Shown here: in pieces, positions 58,101 through 64,000 of the stretch
Position numbering within the stretch: the stretch's first letter is position 1
Layout: each line of letters opens with the position of its first letter
Source: Uranotaenia lowii
Taxonomy: Eukaryota > Arthropoda > Insecta > Diptera > Culicidae
DNA length: 64,000 nucleotides
Assembly: GCF_029784155.1 (NCBI RefSeq)
Contig: NW_026598422.1
Coordinates: forward strand, 186,001 to 250,000
Reading direction: 5' to 3'
The notes under the pieces: generated by a model
The model's database searches: none
The model's input: the letters and a program-made list of their open reading frames with translations, nothing else
What the model was told of the DNA's origin: nothing
Position numbers and translations under genes: made by a program

Positions 58101-59605
58101 TTTTTGTCAATTTTGTCATTTTTGTCATTTTTGTCATTTTTGTCATTTTTGTCATTTTTGTCATTTTTGTCATTTTTGTCATTTTTGTCATTTTTGTCAT
58201 TTTTGTCATTTTTGTCATTTTTGTCATTTTTGTCATTTTTGTCATTTTTGTCATTTTTGTCATTTTTGTCATTTTTGTCATTTTTGTCAGTTTTGTCATT
58301 TTTGTCATTTTTGTCATTTTTGTCATTTTTGTCATTTTTGTCATTTTTGTCATTTTTGTCATTTTTGTCATTTTTGTCATTTTTGTCATTTTTGTCATTT
58401 TTGTCATTTTTGTCATTTTTGTCATTTTTGTCATTTTTGTCATTTTTGTCATTTTTGTCATTTTTGTCATTTTTGTCATTTTTGTCATTTTTGTCATTTT
58501 TGTCATTTTTGTCATTTTTGTCATTTTTGTCATTTTTGTCATTTTTGTCATTTTTGTCATTTTTGTCATTTTTGTCATTTTTGTCATTTTTGTCATTTTT
58601 GTCATTTTTGTCATTTTTGTCATTTTTGTCATTTTTGTCATTTTTGTCATTTTTGTCATTTTTGTCATTTTTGTCATTTTTGTCATTTTTGTCATTTTTG
58701 TCATTTTTGTCATTTTTGTCATTTTTGTCATTTTTGTCATTTTTGTCATTTTTGTCATTTTTGTCATTTTTGTCATTTTTGTCATTTTTGTCATTTTTGT
58801 CATTTTTGTCATTTTTGTCATTTTTGTCATTTTTGTCATTTTTGTCATTTTTGTCATTTTTGTCATTTTTGTCATTTTTGTCATTCTTGTCATTTTTGTC
58901 ATTTTTGTCATTTTTGTCATTTTTGTCATTTTTGTCATTTTTGTCATTTTTGTCATTTTTGTCATTTTTGTCATTTTTGTCATTTTTGTCATTTTTGTCA
59001 TTTTTGTCATTTTTGTCATTTTTGTCATTCTTGTCATTTTTATCATTTATGTCATTTTTGTCATTTTTGTCATTTTTGTCATTTTTGTCATTTTTGTCAT
59101 TTTTGTCATTTTTGTCATTTTTGTCATTTTTGTCATTTTTGTCATTTTTGTCATTTCTGTCATTTTTGTCATTTTTGTCATTTTTGTCATTTTTGTCATT
59201 TTTGTCATTTTTGTCATTTTTGTCATTTTTGTCATTTTTGTCATTTTTGTCATTTTTGTCATTTTTGTCATTTTTGTCATTTTTGTCATTCTTGTCATTT
59301 TTGTCATTTTTATCATTTTTGTCATTTTTGTCATTTTTGTCATTTTTGTCATTTTTGTCATTTTTGTCATTTTTGTCATTTTTGTCATTTTTGTCATTTC
59401 TGTCATTTTTGTCATTTTTGTCATTTTTGTCATTTTTGTCATTTTTGTCATTTTTGTCATTTTTGTCATTTTTGTCATTTTTGTCATTTTTGTCATTTTT
59501 GTCATTTTTGTCATTTTTGTCATTTTTGTCATTTTTGTCATTTTTGTCATTTTTGTCATTTTTGTCATTTTTGTCATTTTTGTCATTTTTGTCATTTTTG
59601 TGTTT
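58100..59605. repeat. 9-bp satellite array 2c, unit TTTTTGTCA
   Basis: About 165 units, highly homogeneous, with rare variants such as ttcttgtca (near 58884, 59028 and 59288), tttctgtca (near 59155 and 59398) and tttttatca. The recurrence of ttcttgtca-tttttatca pairs near 59028-59048 and 59288-59315 suggests internal duplication. The array ends abruptly at gtgttttcttgtcaatttgg. Confidence 0.97.
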
Positions 59606-59609
59606 TCTT

Positions 59610-61040
59610 GTCAATTTGGCCTGAATAAGAAGTTATCTTGTAGCTTTTTTGATCTATGGGTTTATCGGGACTTAAGCTGATTCTCATTTCCAAACATTTT
59701 TACAAAAACAGAATAGCAGAAAGCATTTCTGCCTTGCATTGAACAATTTTCGTTAAAATAAATATTTCTAATCACTTGCTTTTGGAAGCATTAGGCGTGA
59801 AGATGACACTTCATAGTTCATTTTTATCTTTCTTATTTCTTTTTTTTTAATTTCGTTTCGCTTTCAACCTTTGTATGTTTGTCTCTACTCCCCTAATCGT
59901 TTTGATCCAAAATCCAACAACATTTTCCACGGTATTCCATCAAAGGCGGAAATTATAAATCATTTTTTTTTCGTTCGTTTGTTTGTTTCAGAGACAATTA
60001 AACGGTTGATTCTTTGATTGGGTTTGTTTGTTCTAGCCTGCGCTTAGGCTTAACTTTCGCTAAACCATGCCTATCTGGACACATGTGAATGCCTGGCAGG
60101 TTCATTCAGCTTAGCGCTTTTCTCAATGGATGACTGCGGCTAGCTCAAGTGACCGAATCTCAATTGTCCCCTAGCCAGTGCTGCTTTCGTCGTGACAACA
60201 CATTCCGTACGAGCATTTAGTTTTACAACATAATTTATGACGCAGCTACTTTCGTGCGAAACGACGACGAAATAAAGCTCACTCTCGGACAACTCCAACT
60301 AATTTAGCCAAATTAACGGAATTGTGTAATTATCCCAAATCTTTGAGTGTCACTCGGAGGGAATCACTGCCTGTTGACCCTCTACTTTCCTGTGTATTTG
60401 AAAAACGGTCTCAATTCGAAGTGTGGGTCAACTGTTTGAATTTCGAAGCAAAAATATGTTTTTCATCAAGTTTTGTAGACAAATCGTAGTATTGTATCGA
60501 AGATGTTGACACTAAATAATAAACACTTAATACTTTCCAAAGCTTCAGCAACTTCTGGGATCACCATAAAGCATCGTAGATGCCGACTTGTTCCAACTTT
60601 GTTTCGAAGACGGCGAGCAATTTCATCCAATCTACAACGATTCAGAATTATATACCTAACTGTATTTTAAAGGTATAATTTTTGCTGTCACTGTAATTCC
60701 AAAGGAAGATATAATAGAACTTTGACATATGTATTTGATCTTATAGACAACTTCGTCCAAAACATCAAAGCCCTAATTTGAATAACAAAAAAGGTTGGAT
60801 TTTTATCTCACTATCGGGGGACCCCTCGGAAATAATTTTTATACCAAAACATTCCCCTTGTAAAATCGAACAGTGTTACCGAAGACACTAAATATCTGCA
60901 CCACTGTTCGATGAGAACTAGTTTCGTTAGCGTGAAATCCAAAACCAAAATCATACGAATGGGACTGCAAGGGTTAACAATAATTGTCAAAACCCATTTG
61001 TTAGTGGTCACACTTGGCTAATTTTTAGAGTGCGTACATC
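59610..61040. other. Non-coding DNA with a less AT-rich island at 60000-60380
   Basis: 60000-60380 has mixed composition (ctggacacatgtgaatgcct, gtgcgaaacgacgacgaaat) and no transposon marks; it could be conserved regulatory DNA. 60380-61020 contains an inverted pair gttgaccc / gggtcaac (60373-60380, 60425-60432) and otherwise nothing assignable. No coding sequence is supported. Confidence 0.4.
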
Positions 61041-61399
61041 ACTAGTTTTTTTTTGTTTCATAGCGGCGCCCCCCGGATAACCTTCGGTCCGGATTCGCGG
61101 TCAGATAACTGGTAAAGATGTATCACGGCCCGTTGACCACCATGCGATCCGCCACTAAGGCTTACTAAAGTGATCTATTGCTGCCTTCGAGAGCAGAGAG
61201 TTGAAATCGTGTAAACCACCGTCCTATTGGAAAATGAAAACTTGCCAATCATGTGTTAAGATTTTGACATTGGTTAGTTCGCTCTAAAAAACCGGAAATT
61301 TCACTAAGTATACCGCAGAAACGACAGGGACATAAAAATGCTTATACCAGAAGGAATAATCGTATTAACTTATCAAATTAGCATGTGGGTATAAAAGTC

Positions 61400-61600
61400 G
61401 GGCGATATCGATAGTATGACTCAATTCTAAAATTGGATTTTCGATTTCATTACGCCTGCTACAAGCTAAGTATACAATCATGAACAATTTGAATTAAATT
61501 TAAAAAATAAATCATCCCCGACCGAGAATCGAACTTTAATCCTCCGTATTAGCTCGAAAGCACCTTACCACTAGGCCAGCTCATAAGTTGATTGAGGGAC
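61400..61600 (-). repeat. tRNA-derived SINE-like element
   Basis: Minus strand: tggcctagtggtaaggtgct (A box) and, about 35 bases on, 'aaagttcgattctcggtcgg' (B box) within 61517-61582. It is followed by an AT-rich body. Acceptor-stem halves do not pair (the 5' side does not match tccccga), so it is not an intact tRNA gene. Confidence 0.5.
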
Positions 61601-61840
61601 AAGCTGTAGCTCTTAAAGAGATGTTGAAGTTCCATCACTCAAATTTTGTTTCGAACCGGGAAGAGAGGACAAGACCTCATCGAGTGTTAATTTAATTTCC
61701 GCTTATTTGCCTTGAATAAGAACAAATTGGTAACCTTTATAATTCACCCGGTCCATGGTCCCGGTCCATTAAAACAAAAATTAAATGATGAATCTCATCT
61801 GGTGGTCTAAACACGGAGAAAAAAGTATAGTTTTTCCTAC

Positions 61841-63130
61841 AATAAAGGATGTACGAAATCAAATTGCACCACTTTTAAATGGCTCTTACTTTTTACCAGT
61901 TGAGTATTTTCTATTGAAATTTTGGGTGGAATTAGATCAAAGTATATTTGTTTACGCTGTATAAGTTTCACTAGCAGATGTACAATCGTTGCGAAGATGA
62001 AGCCGGATGAACAGCAGCGGCACAAATAAATTTTGCGCACGTACCTCGAAAATCTGGATCTTTCTCATCGTGCCATCAACAAGAAGCTGGGAATGGTACA
62101 TTGTACGGTGTCTAGTGTTCTAAATCGGTACCACGAACGTTTGACCATCGATCGGAAAGAAAGATGTGGCAAAAATGGACCTCCGTAAAATGTTAAGGTT
62201 CACAAGCGGGGAGTTCAAGCTTTCAAGAGGAATCCCAGCAGTTCAGTTCGAGATGTGGCAAAGAAACTGAATCTAACCAAAACTTTCGTGCAAGATGCGA
62301 AAAAAGCGAGAAAGACTATACACGTACAAAGTCCAAAAGGCGTCTAATCGCGATGAACGGCAGAATATGGTAGGTAAATCACGTGCACGGATGCTCTACA
62401 TCCAGATGTTGACGAAACCACCTTGCCTCGTTATGGATTATTAGACGTACGTAAAAGCAGACTACTTGCAGCTTCCAGGGCTCCAGTTTTTCACCACTCT
62501 TCATAAGTTCGATGTCCCTGAGGACGTTAGAAAGCGGAAGATGACAAAGTTTGCCAAAAAATACATGATTTGGCAAGTAATTTGCTCGTGTGGAAAGCGG
62601 AGCACCCCATTCGTAACAACTGGAACGGTCAATGGGCAGGTGTACCTAAAGGAATGTCTCCAAAAGCGTCTACTTCCTCTTCTGAGGTCACACGATGGTC
62701 CTACGATTTTCGGGCCGAATATAGTCTGCGCGAACTCGAAAGAGGTTTAGGAGTGGTATAAGGCTAAGGAGGTCAATTTCGTGCCGAAGCATCTCAACCC
62801 CCTGAACGCACCGGTACTCCGGCCAACTGAAAAGTACTGGGCCATCGTGAAGCAGACACTTCGGAAGCATCCCAAAGAAGTGAAATGAAGAAAACTTGAA
62901 TTGCCACGCAAAAAAAGTTGGTCCAAATGTTGTACAGGACCTTACGGGTAGTGTAAAGAAGAAGGTTCGTGCATTTGGATATGGAATTGAAATTGAATAA
63001 TCCCAACATGGGTGAAATATTCTTAACATGTTTTATTTTACTCCCTGAAAGTTTGAAAGTGATTAGTTGAACGGGTGAATTTTGCTGAATATTTTTGTGT
63101 GTCGCAATTTAATTCCGTACACCCTTTATT
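61841..63130 (+). mobile_element. DD37E mariner-type transposon, inactive
   Basis: Terminal inverted repeats AATAAAGGATGTACGAAAT (from 61841) and, inverted, AATAAAGGGTGTACGGAAT (ending 63130), with internal aaattgc in both. About 1.29 kb, the usual size for this group, with a single transposase relic in between. Target TA is visible on the left (61838-61839, before a C) but not clearly on the right. Confidence 0.82.
61997..62888 (+). pseudogene. DD37E mariner transposase
   Basis: ATG at 61997 (MKPDEQQRHK) then an early stop. HTH region: YLENLDLSHRAINKKLGMVH, later SSVRDVAKKLNLTKTFVQ. After a frame change, catalytic region: CLVMDY-stop-TYVKADYLQLPG (the first catalytic Asp kept, the next residues mutated), KFAKKYMIWQVICSCG, YLKECLQKRLLPLL, then FGPNIVCANSKEV where the second catalytic Asp is Asn, stop, EWYKAKEVNFVPKHLNPLNA and LRPTEKYWAIVKQ with the terminal Glu kept. 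The count between second Asp position and Glu is 37, hence DD37E. At least three stops and one frameshift: dead. Confidence 0.85.
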
Positions 63131-63362
63131 CCACCAATTTTAATCTATATTTTTGATTACTTTTCGTCCAACTATAAATCTAAAGATTTCAACTATTTAC
63201 ATACTAGATTATCTGATTGGTATTTTGTGGTCAACATCACATATAATAGATTCAACTAGAGTTGTCTGATTGATTTTAAGTCTTAAACTATAATTGTATG
63301 ATTGATGTTGTGCATTCAAAAATAAATAAAGTATATTCAGCCATACTGGTAGAGTTATTTTA

Positions 63363-64000
63363 AAGGGTGATACGGTCAAAATTTGGTCAAGGAAAACGCG
63401 TGTAAATCGGTGAAATCGTTTATTCAAAAAATAAAATTAAATTTCTTTTTTTAGATTAATTAGTATTAAATTCAGGAAAAATATTCAGTTAGGCTTCTGC
63501 TTTTCCGAATCCGGATTGCCCGGCCTTATGCTTAACCCCTGCCATCAGATTTTGTACAGTCACCTTGTCCACCTTCTTCGCCGCAGAAAGCCAGTTTGCA
63601 TTGAACTGCTGCTCGTCCTTAGCAGTTTTTTTTTGTTCTTCTTTAGGTTCCACTTGACAATAGACCAGTATATCTCGATTGGGCACCACCTGCACGTTGT
63701 TGGCGGCGTACCACTCCATGGCCTTTTTACCGTAATGGCAAGATGCCAAATCAGGCCAAAACAGTACGGAACAACCGTGTTTCTTCAGGAAAGGCAGCAG
63801 ACGTTTATTCAAACACTCTTTCACGTAAATTTCTTGGTCGATAGTCCCGGCAGCTATGAAAATGCTATTTTTCAAGCCACAGACAGGTACAGATGGCTTG
63901 CCAAACCAGATATTTCTTCGCGAACTTTGACAGTCTCATGTGCTTGATAATATCTGCTACCTATCCCCTTCCTTTTGCCGTATAAAATTCCTGTCCCGGA
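63363..64000 (-). mobile_element. Second DD37E mariner, cut by the window end
   Basis: TIR aagggtgatacggtcaaaat at 63363 after TA (63361-63362); the other end lies beyond 64000. A transposase relic lies on the minus strand. Different subfamily from the element at 61841, judged by TIR sequence. Confidence 0.8.
63489..63998 (-). pseudogene. DD37E mariner transposase fragment with internal deletion
   Basis: Minus strand: PGQEFYTAKGRG near the window edge, SKFAKKYLVWQAICTC, FIAAGTIDQEIYVKECLNKR, LFWPDLASCHYGKKAMEWYA (second catalytic Asp kept) and VQVVP. At this point about ten codons of the expected NPPNCPEL stretch are missing and the frame shifts: PIEIYWSIVKWNLKKNKK is readable only in another frame. 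The original frame resumes with KDEQQFNANWLSAAKKVDK and VQNLMAGVKHKAG. A further break near 63880 separates the two upstream parts. Inactive. Confidence 0.83.

Noticed and set aside
53926..59680. Open frames of up to 657 codons in satellite arrays 2a-2c
   Set aside because: Same cause as in array 1: period-9 DNA, no domain, no codon bias, overlapping frames on both strands.
61516..61585. Functional tRNA gene on the minus strand
   Set aside because: A- and B-box text is present but the acceptor stem does not pair and an AT-rich body follows; SINE-like is the better reading.

Overview
This is an AT-rich window of an insect nuclear genome, most likely a mosquito (Culicidae, genus not resolved). 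The clues are two neighbouring DD37E-type mariner elements, RTE, R1, CR1/L2 and L1/Tx1-group LINEs, a Helitron, several hAT-type elements, and a tandem unit around 'ccaaatttggttccatttgc' that I associate with mosquito genomes. No cellular housekeeping gene and no bacterial-style operon is present.

The only intact-looking host genes are three small intronless genes for secreted single-domain chitin-binding (peritrophin-A/CBM14) proteins. They lie at 14044-14325 (+), 36052-36327 (+) and 52895-53191 (-). The first two share a recognisable proximal promoter and 5' UTR, so they are duplicates. The third has the same cysteine spacing but a different upstream region.

Layout: 1-13.9 kb is AT-rich repeat-derived DNA with a TA-flanked inverted-repeat element (4915-5713) that encloses exon-like signals. 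Chitin-binding gene 1 is at 14 kb. An RTE LINE (15664-18760, minus) is split by a MITE. Hairpin and hAT MITEs follow at 19.3-20.1 kb. A non-autonomous Helitron (21590-24260) carries a nearly perfect 343-bp-arm palindrome. A TA-flanked long hairpin element (27075-33642) is split by a 4.9-kb L1/Tx1-group LINE. A 5'-truncated CR1/L2-like LINE lies at 33.9-35.3 kb and chitin-binding gene 2 at 36 kb. A 9-bp satellite array (38.85-40.57 kb) precedes a less AT-rich island (40.9-42.3 kb). Next come a 27-28-bp minisatellite, a 412-bp duplication and an R1-like LINE relic (42.8-45.5 kb), then a second RTE copy split by a hAT MITE (45.9-48.9 kb). A nearly complete hAT fossil with a perfect 8-bp target duplication (50239-52647) itself contains another TIR element. 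Chitin-binding gene 3 is at 53 kb. A larger 9-bp satellite field with a 2.86-kb higher-order repeat fills 53.9-59.6 kb. The window ends with two DD37E mariners (61.8-64 kb).

The window is best read as nested mobile elements around a small dispersed family of chitin-binding genes. The least ordinary structures are the palindrome inside the Helitron, the split long hairpin, the inverted-repeat element with an exon-like core, and the 9-bp satellite whose period keeps most reading frames open. All similarities were judged by eye; no alignment or database search was run.
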